This document shows, in pieces, positions 21,653 through 35,217 of a stretch of DNA of 64,000 nucleotides. The first letter of the stretch is position 1. Every line of letters starts with the position of its first letter. The stretch is from Candidatus Competibacter phosphatis (GTDB lineage: Bacteria > Pseudomonadota > Gammaproteobacteria > Competibacterales > Competibacteraceae). Under the pieces are notes generated by a model. That model had not been told where the DNA came from. It made no database searches and worked only from the letters and a program-made list of their open reading frames with translations. The stretch spans positions 18,947 to 82,946 of the forward strand of contig NZ_SPMZ01000012.1 in the NCBI RefSeq assembly GCF_012939995.1. The letters are read 5' to 3'. A program made the translations under genes and the position numbers.

Positions 21653-22351
21653 TCAGTTGAGTGTGAATTCGGCGCGGCAGCCGTGATCCACCCAGATACC
21701 GCGACGGTCGTAGCCCCAGGTGTCGTTGTAACGGCAGGCGCTCCTGCTCAGTTGGCGGTAAAGCTGTACGCCGTTGCGGGTATCGGCCCGGCAGTGTTGG
21801 TAATCACCGTCGGATTCGCAGCGGAGAGTTTGATAAGAGTGGTCGGGGTCATCCTGGTTGCCGCGCTCCGCGAGCACCGCTCCGAGAATACCCAGCGCAA
21901 TCGCCCCGCCGACGATTGCCGCCGTATTGTTCTTGTCTCTCTGGTTGCCGTCGCCGCCGCTGCTGCCGGTATACAGTTGAAAGTCGCCTCGGCAGCCGCG
22001 ATCCACCCAGATACCGCGGCGGTCGTAGCCCCAGGTGTCGTTGTAACGGCAGGCGCTCCTGCTCAGTTGGCGGGAAAGCTGCACGCCGTCCCGGGTGTCG
22101 GCGCGGCAGTGTCGGTAATTACCATCGGATTCACAGCGGACGGTGGCGCCGTGACCACCCCGGCGATGATCCCGTTCGTCGTCATCGCGGCGATCGTCGT
22201 TGTAGCGCCCGCCACTGTACGGTTGGGCATCGCCGGGTGTGGGGCCGGCCAGCGCGAGCAGGAAGGTCGCGATCAGTAGGGTCGGCCAAGCTCGTCGACA
22301 ATGCGGCGTGTCGGTGCGATGGGTGGCTGGTTTGAGAACCATGCTGTTCAT
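21653..22351 (-). CDS. secreted protein with two DUF3011 repeats
   Basis: 232 aa from ATG 22351; a TTG at 22381 would be longer but is less likely. Seen: basic start, hydrophobic signal (TLLIATFLLALAGPTPG, then DAQ), an Asp/Arg-rich linker, a DUF3011 unit (about 70-125), a hydrophobic Gly/Ala stretch (AAIVGGAIALGILGAVLA) that may be a membrane segment, and a second DUF3011 unit at the C-terminus. Each unit has paired cysteines, RCESDG, HCRADT, ACRYNDTWGYDRRGIWVD and GCR. DUF3011 has no firm function. The coding sequence contains a 147-bp direct repeat. Confidence 0.8.
   Translation of the reverse strand: MNSMVLKPATHRTDTPHCRRAWPTLLIATFLLALAGPTPGDAQPYSGGRYNDDRRDDDERDHRRGGHGATVRCESDGNYRHCRADTRDGVQLSRQLSRSACRYNDTWGYDRRGIWVDRGCRGDFQLYTGSSGGDGNQRDKNNTAAIVGGAIALGILGAVLAERGNQDDPDHSYQTLRCESDGDYQHCRADTRNGVQLYRQLSRSACRYNDTWGYDRRGIWVDHGCRAEFTLN
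21678..21824. repeat. 147-bp direct repeat, copy A (DUF3011 unit 2)
   Basis: This segment matches 21993-22139 base for base over 147 positions with only about a dozen differences, mostly silent or conservative. The copies are 315 bp (105 codons) apart and in frame, so the gene arose by internal duplication of a 49-codon module. Confidence 0.85.
21993..22139. repeat. 147-bp direct repeat, copy B (DUF3011 unit 1)
   Basis: Partner of 21678-21824. The level of identity at synonymous positions points to a recent duplication or ongoing gene conversion. Confidence 0.85.
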
Positions 22352-22641
22352 AAAAAAAACACTCTGTCTGCTGATGTGCAATTAATTATAGTCTTGCCTC
22401 CTGTTCGTGCTGGGTCTGGGACGCCGGTGACCGCCGCCGATCGACCGAGCGGAAATGGCTGGAGCTTCAATCGATAGGGTGTAATTGCGCCCGACGTGAG
22501 GGCGTGGGGGCGTGAGGGTGCAAAGAGCGACGTGGCGCCTATTGCGGTCATGGCGGCAAACCGGGTAGCGTTACGCTACTTGCGAAATCTTGTTAACGAC
22601 AATGCCCGTCGTGCCTGCGGCGGGAGCCACAGGGGGCTCTC
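22352..22641. other. DUF3011-thrH intergenic region
   Basis: 290 bp between divergent genes. It holds an A/T-rich block at about 22351-22395 that may carry the DUF3011 promoter on the minus strand, and a small palindrome GTAGCG/CGCTAC (22565-22570 and 22574-22579) upstream of thrH. I see no coding gene with a plausible start. Confidence 0.4.
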
Positions 22642-23250
22642 ATGGAACTTGCATGCCTGGACCTGGAAGGGGTCCTGGTTCCGGAAATCTGGATCAACGT
22701 TGCCGAGCGTACCGGCATCGAGGCGTTGCGACTGACTACTCGCGACATTCCCGACTACGACCAGTTGATGCGGCGGCGGTTGGGGCTACTGGATCAGCAC
22801 GGTTTGAAGCTATCCGATATTCAGCGGGTGATCGCCGACATGGGGCCGGTGGAGGGCGCACACGAGTTCCTGGACTGGCTGCGAAAGCGGTTTCAGGTGG
22901 TGATTCTGTCGGATACCTTCTACGAATTCGCCGTACCCTTGATGCGGCAACTGGGTTGGCCGACCTTATTTTGCCACCGGTTGGAGGTGGTCGACGACCG
23001 GGTCGTCAACTATGTGCTGCGGCAGGTCGACGGTAAGCGGCGGGCGGTGCGGGCCTTCCACGCGCTCGACTTCCGGGTGATCGCCGCCGGCGATTCCTAC
23101 AACGATACCGCGATGCTGGCGGAGGCCGAGACCGGCATCTTGTTCCGGCCACCGCAAAACGTGATCGACGAGTTCCCACAATTCCCGGTGGCGCGGACCT
23201 TCGAGGAACTACGCGAACAGTTCCGTAAAGCCAGCGTGCGTTCGCTGTAA
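22642..23250 (+). CDS. thrH: bifunctional phosphoserine phosphatase / homoserine phosphotransferase ThrH
   Basis: HAD-superfamily enzyme; ThrH of Pseudomonas removes phosphate from phosphoserine and can transfer it to homoserine. 202 aa, a length typical of ThrH. Seen: [13 protein letters not shown] (HAD motif I with DxEG), LSDTFYEF (motif II Ser), GKRRAVRAF (motif III Lys) and [12 protein letters not shown] (motif IV). ATG 22642 follows AGGGGG. It converges with the fumarase gene. Confidence 0.93.
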   Translation: MELACLDLEGVLVPEIWINVAERTGIEALRLTTRDIPDYDQLMRRRLGLLDQHGLKLSDIQRVIADMGPVEGAHEFLDWLRKRFQVVILSDTFYEFAVPLMRQLGWPTLFCHRLEVVDDRVVNYVLRQVDGKRRAVRAFHALDFRVIAAGDSYNDTAMLAEAETGILFRPPQNVIDEFPQFPVARTFEELREQFRKASVRSL

Positions 23251-23259
23251 TTGCCGGCC

Positions 23260-23354
23260 TCGCCCGCTCGCCGGGCGAAGATGCGCCCCCAACAGCAGTT
23301 TGTCGTGCGCCGCCGTTGCGCCCGTGGATAGGGCTACCATTCGCAACCCTATCC
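23260..23354. terminator. two hairpins between convergent thrH and fumarase genes
   Basis: TCGCCCG/CGGGCGA (23260-23266, 23272-23278) and GGATAGGG/CCCTATCC (23326-23333, 23347-23354) form perfect stems of 7 and 8 bp. Neither has a T tract, so they are probable but weak transcription ends for the convergent genes. Confidence 0.35.
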
Positions 23355-23367
23355 GCAATACCGGTCC

Positions 23368-24882
23368 TTACGCTTCGACCACCGGAATCTTGCCGATCCG
23401 CGCCTGCCATTCCTTCGGTCCGGTCTTGTGGACGCTGGAGCCCTTGGAATCGACCGCCACCGTCACCGGCATATCCTTGACATCGAACTCGTAAATCGCC
23501 TCCATGCCAAGATCCTCGAAGGCGAGAACCTTGGCGGCCTTGATGGCCTTGGACACCAGGTAAGCCGCGCCGCCGACCGCCATCAAATACACCGCCCGGT
23601 TATCCTTGATCGCGTCGATGGCGATCTGACCGCGTTCGGACTTGCCGATCATGCCCAGCAAGCCGGTTTGCTCCAGCATCTGGCGAGTGAACTTGTCCAT
23701 GCGGGTCGCGGTGGTGGGGCCGGCGGGACCGACCACCTCGTCGCGCACCGGATCGACCGGGCCGACGTAGTAAATGAAGCGGTTGGTGAAATCCACCGGC
23801 AACTTCTGACCCGCGCTTAGCATGTCGGTCATTCGCTTGTGGGCGGCGTCGCGGCCGGTCAGCATCTTACCGTTGAGCAGCAGCACCTCACCGGTCTTCC
23901 AGGTCAATACTTCTTCGCGGGTGACCGTGGCCAGATCCACCCGGCGGGCGTTGGCCGGCGCGTAGGTCAGCTTCGGCCAATCCTCCAGACTCGGCGGTTC
24001 CAGCTTGGCCGGGCCGCTGCCGTCAAGATGGAAATGCGCGTGGCGGGTCGCGGCGCAGTTCGGGATCATCGCGATGGGCAGGTTGGCGGCGTGGGTCGGA
24101 TAATCCAGCACCTTCACATCGAGCACGGTGGTCAGTCCGCCCAAACCCTGCGCGCCGATGCCGAGCGCATTGACCTTCTCGTACAACTCGATGCGCAATT
24201 CCTCGGCACGATTTTTGGGGCCGCGAGCGATCAACTCCTGAATATCGACCGGCGCCATCAGCGATTCCTTGGCCAGCATGAACGCTTTTTCCGGCGTGCC
24301 GCCGATGCCGACACCGAGAATGCCGGGCGGGCACCAGCCCGCGCCCATCTGCGGCACGGTTTTCAACACCCAATCCACCAGATCGTCGGACGGATTGAGC
24401 ATCGCGAACTTGGATTTGGCCTCGGAACCGCCGCCCTTGGCCGCGCAAATCACTTCGACATGGTGGCCGGGGACGATTTCGTAATGGACCACGGCCGGAG
24501 TGTTGTCCTTGGAATTCTGACGCTTGCCGGCCGGATCGCGCAGCACCGAGGCGCGCAGCTTGTTATCAGGATCAAGGTAAGCCCGGCGCACGCCCTCATC
24601 GACCATCTCCTGCACCGATAGCGTGGCATCCCAATGCACGTCCATGCCGACCTTGAGGAACACCAGCGCGATGCCGGTATCCTGGCAGATTGGGCGGTGG
24701 CCCTCGGCGCACATCCGCGAGTTGATCAGAATCTGGGCGATGGCGTCCTTGGCGGCCGGGCTTTCCTCGCGCTCGTAGGCTTGCGCCAGCGCCTTGATGT
24801 AATCGACCGGATGGTAGTAGCTGATGTACTGGAAGGCGTCGGCGATGCTCTGGATAAAATCTTCTTGGCGAATGGTGGTCAT
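23368..24882 (-). CDS. fumA: class I fumarate hydratase (iron-sulfur)
   Basis: Interconverts fumarate and malate in the TCA cycle using an oxygen-sensitive 4Fe-4S cluster. 504 aa. Seen: the alpha region with CQDTGIALVFLKVG (first cluster Cys), GWCPPGILGVGIGGTPEKA (second) and PNCAATRHAHFHLDG (third), and the C-terminal beta domain from about residue 330 (GEVLLLNGKMLTGRDAAHKRM, GPAGPTTATRMD, KGSSVHKTGPKEW). ATG 24882 follows GGAGATACC. The fused alpha-beta form matches FumA/FumB; whether it is the only fumarase is unknown. Confidence 0.94.
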   Translation of the reverse strand: MTTIRQEDFIQSIADAFQYISYYHPVDYIKALAQAYEREESPAAKDAIAQILINSRMCAEGHRPICQDTGIALVFLKVGMDVHWDATLSVQEMVDEGVRRAYLDPDNKLRASVLRDPAGKRQNSKDNTPAVVHYEIVPGHHVEVICAAKGGGSEAKSKFAMLNPSDDLVDWVLKTVPQMGAGWCPPGILGVGIGGTPEKAFMLAKESLMAPVDIQELIARGPKNRAEELRIELYEKVNALGIGAQGLGGLTTVLDVKVLDYPTHAANLPIAMIPNCAATRHAHFHLDGSGPAKLEPPSLEDWPKLTYAPANARRVDLATVTREEVLTWKTGEVLLLNGKMLTGRDAAHKRMTDMLSAGQKLPVDFTNRFIYYVGPVDPVRDEVVGPAGPTTATRMDKFTRQMLEQTGLLGMIGKSERGQIAIDAIKDNRAVYLMAVGGAAYLVSKAIKAAKVLAFEDLGMEAIYEFDVKDMPVTVAVDSKGSSVHKTGPKEWQARIGKIPVVEA

Positions 24883-25099
24883 GGTATCTCCAACGGACGA
24901 GGAATCAGGCGCGGGCCGCGCCGGGATAGAGTGTGATGTAGTGGGCAGCGGTTATTTTAACAGCATTCCCCAAGAACGAACCGGTCATCCCTGTTGTATC
25001 CAAACAGGATCGACGCCGATTCAGGAACCATTCATGCGCTAGGCCTGCATCATTCGCCACAACAAATCATCGAGAGTGACTCCTTAATTTCTGGCCGCC

Positions 25100-26214
25100 A
25101 TGAATCGATTTTTGGAAATCGACGCCCTGCGAGGATTGTTGTTGGTGCTCATGGTGATCAACCATACGCCCAGCCCGCTCCGGAATCTGACCAACCAGCC
25201 GTTGGGGTTCGTCTCGGCCGCCGAAGCCTTCGTCTTCGTCTCGGCTTGCCTGTGCGGTCTCGCATTCGGTCGCCGGCTGCACGACGGCGGGCTGCCGGAG
25301 GTGCGCCGGCTGGCACGGCGTCGCGCCCGCCAGATCTATACCGGCCACGTACTGACCCTGCTGTTTTGCTTCGTGATCGTCGGCCAGCAGCTCGGTTACC
25401 TGAGCCCGTTCTACAACATGCTTCATCCCTATCTGGAGCAACCGACCAATGCGGCGGTTTCGGCGCTGCTGCTGCTCTACCAGCCACCGCTGCTGGACAT
25501 CCTGCCGATGTATCTCCTGTTCCTGTTGCTGACCCCCTTTGTTCTCAACATGCTGGTTCGCGCCGGGTTCCGTCCGGTCCTGTTCGCCAGCCTGCTGCTG
25601 TGGCTGGTCGCGCAATCCGGTCTGAAGGAATGGTTGGTCGGCGCGCTCGCCGACGGTTGGCTGGTGATCGCTCCGGGCGCCTTCGACCTGCTGGCCTGGC
25701 AACTGCTCTGGGTGAGTGGTCTGTTCCTGGGTTACCGTCTCCAGCGACAGCGCCCGAAACGCGCGGTTCTGGTTCTACCCAGCATGCCGTGGCCGGTACT
25801 GGTGAGCGTGGCTCTGATTTTCTTCTGTTGGCGGTGGTCGTGGATTCCGATCCCCGTCAATCATGGCGATCCTGGCTGGTTACTGGATAAATGGCGATTG
25901 GGACCACTGCGCCTGTTGAATTTCTTCGCCTTGTTGTACTTGGCGTTGTGGCTGGGACCTATCTCGCCAAGGCGCTCGGGAACCTGAAACCACTGATCCT
26001 GATCGGTCGTAACACTTTGCCGCTGTTCTGTCTGCATGTCTGTTTCACCGCGCTGGCGATCGGCGTCATTGAGCTGTACGCGCTTCCCGACGGCTGGTGC
26101 TACTCGATCCTGACTCTGCAACTGGCCTTGATCCTGGGCTCCTCGCTGATACTGGACAAATTCTCCAATAACCCGCCTAGCGACCAAGTCCCCGCACCGT
26201 CGGTACGCAGCTGA
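25100..26214 (+). CDS. OpgC-like membrane acyltransferase (frameshifted at a GGG run near 25955)
   Basis: Multi-pass membrane protein. The start MNRFLEIDALRGLLLVLMVINH carries the acyltransferase-3/OpgC motif (LRG with the following His). About ten hydrophobic helices are visible. The first frame stops at 25987, but in the +2 frame the family-typical end (GTYLAKALGNLKPLILIGRNTLP, then LFCLHVC) continues to 26214. Adding one base at the GGG at 25954-25956 gives a continuous 371-aa protein, near OpgC length (about 385). OpgC succinylates osmoregulated periplasmic glucans; no opgG/opgH is in the window, so the substrate is unknown. Confidence 0.8.
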
Positions 26215-26279
26215 TTCCCTACCGTTCCCGCTAGTCCAGAGACTTTCTGCTTCATTGCGGCGCACGCCTTCATTCGCTT

Positions 26280-26296
26280 TGCTCTATTTTAGGGCA
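26280..26296. promoter_or_regulatory. possible NtrC-like palindrome upstream of gltB
   Basis: TGCTCT-ATTTT-AGGGCA has the 6-5-6 layout of NtrC boxes (TGCACY-N5-RGTGCA) with two mismatches, ending 14 bp before the -35. It could also be the binding site of another regulator or chance. Confidence 0.3.
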
Positions 26297-26309
26297 GGCC
26301 GTGGCTGGT

Positions 26310-26338
26310 TTGCCCCATTCGACGACGCTCGTTATACT
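26310..26338 (+). promoter_or_regulatory. candidate sigma-70 promoter for gltBD
   Basis: TTGCCC (26310-26315), a 17-bp spacer and TATACT (26333-26338) match the sigma-70 consensus 4/6 and 5/6. Transcription would start near 26345, leaving a leader of about 175 nt before the gltB ATG. Confidence 0.6.
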
Positions 26339-26383
26339 CGCAACGATTTTGTATTACGCTTAACCTTGGCTTATTTGGTTTTT

Positions 26384-26438
26384 ATGGTCATGAAATAGCT
26401 GGCTTTTGGAATCGGCGCCGGCTCGATTCCAAAATTTT
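26384..26438 (+). promoter_or_regulatory. gltB leader: mini-ORF and terminator-like hairpin (possible attenuator)
   Basis: A four-codon frame MVMK (ATG 26384, TAG 26396-26398) is followed by a perfect 11-bp stem (TTTTGGAATCG at 26404-26414, CGATTCCAAAA at 26424-26434, 9-nt loop) and TTTT. The hairpin lies downstream of the promoter and 80 bp before gltB, so it would act on the gltB transcript rather than end the opgC-like one. Whether it terminates in vivo is unknown. The other parts of the 26215-26520 gap are the promoter and the palindrome listed separately. Confidence 0.5.
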
Positions 26439-26520
26439 CGTCAACCGCGCTAGGTTGGCTGCCAGTGGCACGTCATTTGTCTTTCTTCTTCCAAATCCCT
26501 TCCCGCAAGTGAACCAACTC

Positions 26521-32501
<5,981 letters not shown>

Positions 32502-32615
32502 GATCGGCGGGCGTCGGCGGGGGACGATCCCAGGGTATGGCGGCTTTCAGCCTCCAACCGGGCTATTTTATCCACAAACAGATCCAGTCTCGCCCGCCAT
32601 CCCGGAGTTTCCGCC

Positions 32616-33986
32616 ATGCCTGACCACTCGACCGCCTTTCCGCCCGACTTCCTTTGGGGTGCCGCCACTTCGGCCTATCAGATCGAAGGCTCGCCGCTGG
32701 CCGACGGCGCCGGACCGAGCATCTGGCACGAATTCGCCCACACGCCCGGCCGAACCCGCGATGGCGACACCGGCGACCTGGCCTGCGATCACTATCGCCG
32801 CTACCGGGACGACGTGGCGCTGATGGGTGGACTGGGACTGAACGCCTACCGCTTCAGCGTGTCCTGGAGTCGGGTGGTGCCGGAGGGACGCGGCCGGGTC
32901 AATCCTCAGGGATTGGATTTCTACCAAAGACTGGTGGATGCGTTGCTGGAGCAGGGTATCCAGCCGATGCTGACCCTGTACCACTGGGACTTGCCGGCGA
33001 CGCTGGACCGGCGGGGCGGTTGGCTCAATCCCGACAGCGCCGGCTGGTTCGCCGATTACGCGCAAGTTCTGTTCCGGGCGTTGGATGACCGGGTCCGGCT
33101 GTGGGTGACCCTGAACGAACCCTGGGTGGTGGTGGATGGCGGTTACCTGCACGGCGTACTCGCGCCCGGTCTGCGCAACCCGTTCGCCGCCCCGCACGCC
33201 GCCCATAACCTGCTGCGGGCGCATGCCGCCGCCACGCAAGCCTATCGGGCTGTCGGTCGGCACCGGATCGGCCTGGTGGTCAACCTGGAACCGAAATATC
33301 CGGCGACGGAAACCGCCGAGGACCTGGCGGCGACCATGCGGGCCGACGCCTACTGGAACCGCCAGTATCTCGATCCGGTGTTTCTGGGGAGCTACCCGCC
33401 GGAACTGGCCGAAATTTTCGGTACCGCCTGGCCGGCGTTCGCCGCCGCCGATCTCGACGCTCTACGCCAGCCGCCGGATTTTCTCGGCATCAACTACTAC
33501 AGCCGGCAGGTGGTGCGGCACGACCCTCGCGATTGGCCGCTGGCCGCCGCCCGAGTCCGGCAGGCGCGGCAGACCCACACTGGTCTGGACTGGGAAGTCT
33601 ATCCGCAAGGTCTGACCGACATCCTGCAATGGGTTGCCGGTCGCTATGGGCCGTTGCCGCTCTACATCACCGAAAACGGCGCGGCTTTCTACGATCCGCC
33701 CCAGGCCGACGGCGCGGTGGACGACCCCCTGCGCCGACGCTATCTGCATGACCATCTGCGCGCGGCGCGGGTGGCCTTGGCCACCGGCGTCGATCTGCGC
33801 GGCTACTTCGCCTGGTCGCTGCTGGACAATTTCGAATGGGCGCATGGTTATTCGCAGCGCTTCGGCCTGATCCACGTCGACTATGCCACCCAGCGGCGCA
33901 CCGTCAAAGCCAGTGGAAAGTGGTACGCGGAGATCGTTCGCGGTCGCGGCGCGATGCTGTGCGCCAGCGAGACCGGGGAGATCTGA
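32616..33986 (+). CDS. bglB: glycoside hydrolase family 1 beta-glucosidase
   Basis: Hydrolyses beta-glucosides by retaining catalysis. 456 aa, a full GH1 barrel: start FPPDFLWGAATSAYQIEG, acid/base Glu in TLNEPWVV (about 167), LGINYYSR, and nucleophile Glu in LYITENGAAF (about 351); end YFAWSLLDNFEWAHGYSQRFG, typical of GH1. No signal peptide, so it is cytoplasmic. No sugar transporter is adjacent, so the natural substrate (cellobiose-like or an internal beta-glucoside) is unclear. Glycogen-related genes are not present here. The gene is 114 bp after gltD. Confidence 0.93.
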   Translation: MPDHSTAFPPDFLWGAATSAYQIEGSPLADGAGPSIWHEFAHTPGRTRDGDTGDLACDHYRRYRDDVALMGGLGLNAYRFSVSWSRVVPEGRGRVNPQGLDFYQRLVDALLEQGIQPMLTLYHWDLPATLDRRGGWLNPDSAGWFADYAQVLFRALDDRVRLWVTLNEPWVVVDGGYLHGVLAPGLRNPFAAPHAAHNLLRAHAAATQAYRAVGRHRIGLVVNLEPKYPATETAEDLAATMRADAYWNRQYLDPVFLGSYPPELAEIFGTAWPAFAAADLDALRQPPDFLGINYYSRQVVRHDPRDWPLAAARVRQARQTHTGLDWEVYPQGLTDILQWVAGRYGPLPLYITENGAAFYDPPQADGAVDDPLRRRYLHDHLRAARVALATGVDLRGYFAWSLLDNFEWAHGYSQRFGLIHVDYATQRRTVKASGKWYAEIVRGRGAMLCASETGEI

Positions 33987-34031
33987 GCGGCCGGCGGACC
34001 TTCGCCGCCGCGAGTCGTGTCATCCGCTGTC

Positions 34032-34081
34032 TTGCAAGCCAGCCGGTCCGTGTCAAAATGTGCGAAAACCGCATGACACGG
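34032..34081 (+). promoter_or_regulatory. inverted repeat and weak promoter before the TPR gene
   Basis: A perfect inverted repeat CCGTGTCA (34048-34055) / TGACACGG (34074-34081) with an 18-nt spacer lies 10 bp before the ATG at 34091; a third GTGTCA sits at 34017. A weak promoter-like pair (TTGCAA 34032-34037, CAAAAT 34054-34059, spacing 16) overlaps the left arm. Operator or RNA hairpin, uncertain. Confidence 0.35.
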
Positions 34082-34090
34082 GAATCCTCG

Positions 34091-34459
34091 ATGAAGAACT
34101 CAACAGCCGACGAACTGCACGCACAGGCAGATCAGCAGCGGCGGGAAGTTGTCGAACTCGGCTTGCACGACGCCGAAGACCTCGTGTACGGCATCATGCC
34201 GTTGCTGGTGCGGGCCTTGGACCTGGACCCCAACCACCTGCCGTCCCTGGATCTGTTGAGCGACCTGCTGATGGAAATCGACGCCTGCGAGGAAGCGATC
34301 GAACTGGTCGAAAAACTGTTGACTCTGGCGCCGGATAACGCCGATGGCCGAAAAAAGCTGGCGGCGCTGGTCAGCGGCGAGGAAAACCGCCGCCGCTTGG
34401 TGCGCGCCTATCTGCATCAGAAGCGGTTACAACTGACCCGGAACCCCGCCCACCGCTGA
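34091..34459 (+). CDS. small TPR-like helical protein
   Basis: 122 aa from ATG 34091 (MKNSTADELHAQADQQRRE); ATGs at 34058 and 34073 are possible alternatives. The sequence is acidic and helical, with tetratricopeptide-like spacing: ALDLDPNHLPSLDLLSDLLMEIDACEEAIELVEKLL, then LAPDNADGRKKLAAL. No signal peptide, so probably cytoplasmic and a protein-binding adaptor. A small frame with a strong ribosome-binding site follows 20 bp later. I cannot give it a specific function. Confidence 0.7.
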   Translation: MKNSTADELHAQADQQRREVVELGLHDAEDLVYGIMPLLVRALDLDPNHLPSLDLLSDLLMEIDACEEAIELVEKLLTLAPDNADGRKKLAALVSGEENRRRLVRAYLHQKRLQLTRNPAHR

Positions 34460-34479
34460 AACGGCGCGAGGAGGCCCCC

Positions 34480-34656
34480 ATGGCGGCGAAACGCATCGAC
34501 GAACTGTTCGGCCAAGCGCTCGACAAATTCCGCAACGCGCGGGCCAAGTCATTCCCGGTGTCGGCGATTGTTCGGAGAGGCCCGCCCTCCGCTTCAGCCC
34601 ATCGCCAGTCGCCGTCCGCCTTCGTACAGCCACAACAGTGCATAAGCTATCAGTAA
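34480..34656 (+). CDS. possible small or truncated gene
   Basis: ATG 34480 follows a strong GAGGAGG. The first residues MAAKRIDELFGQALDKFRNA look like a real, charged helical N-terminus, but the frame then becomes Pro/Ser/Arg-rich and ends after 58 codons, overlapping the 3' end of the convergent LysE gene by 63 bp. It may be a remnant of a gene cut off here, a frameshifted gene, or chance. Confidence 0.3.
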   Translation: MAAKRIDELFGQALDKFRNARAKSFPVSAIVRRGPPSASAHRQSPSAFVQPQQCISYQ

Positions 34657-35217
34657 TCCGCCCAAACCGCGCATCAGCACAACATAGCCTCGGCTACGCA
34701 GCGCGTGGCGCAAGCGATTCAGCAGCAGCGCCAGCGCCGCCTTGGCGCCAACCAGCGGCAGGTAAAACGCGGCTATGAAAGCGGCGGCTGCGAGCGGTTC
34801 CAGCCGCCACGCCGCCAGCACGGTGGGCGCGCCCACCGCCAGCCAGAACAGGTAGGGGTTGGGGTTGAGGAAATTGGCGATCACGCCACGCCGCAGCGCG
34901 TTGCCCGATGCAACCGGCGGCAACGCCGCGCCACGAAATCGCAGGCTTTCCAGACTCAGCCAGGCCAGATACAGTCCGCCGCCCAGATGCAACAGCGCCA
35001 GCGGCAGATCCTGGCCGGTCAGCGGTCGCAGCGCCAGCAGGGCGGCCAACACGATCGGTGGATCGGTCAGCAGTGGCGCCAGTGCCACCGCCACCCCGGC
35101 GCGGACGCCATGGCGCAAGGTCTCGCTGGCCACCAGTGCCAGTAGCGGTCCCGGTGCCAGCCCACCGCTCAGACCCAGCAGCAAACCGGCCGCCGCGAAG
35201 CCGAGGATCGTGCTCAC
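34594..35217 (-). CDS. LysE/RhtB-family amino-acid exporter
   Basis: 207 aa inner-membrane protein with about six hydrophobic segments. Seen: N-terminal GLLLGLSGGLAPGPLLALVASETLRHG (LysE pattern), ALRRGVIANFLNPNPYLFWLAVG, and a final helix GLGGLLIAYALLWLY. The GTG start at 35217 overlaps the rsgA stop by 4 bases (GTGA), so it is coupled to rsgA. The exported amino acid cannot be told from sequence. Confidence 0.85.
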   Translation of the reverse strand: MSTILGFAAAGLLLGLSGGLAPGPLLALVASETLRHGVRAGVAVALAPLLTDPPIVLAALLALRPLTGQDLPLALLHLGGGLYLAWLSLESLRFRGAALPPVASGNALRRGVIANFLNPNPYLFWLAVGAPTVLAAWRLEPLAAAAFIAAFYLPLVGAKAALALLLNRLRHALRSRGYVVLMRGLGGLLIAYALLWLYEGGRRLAMG

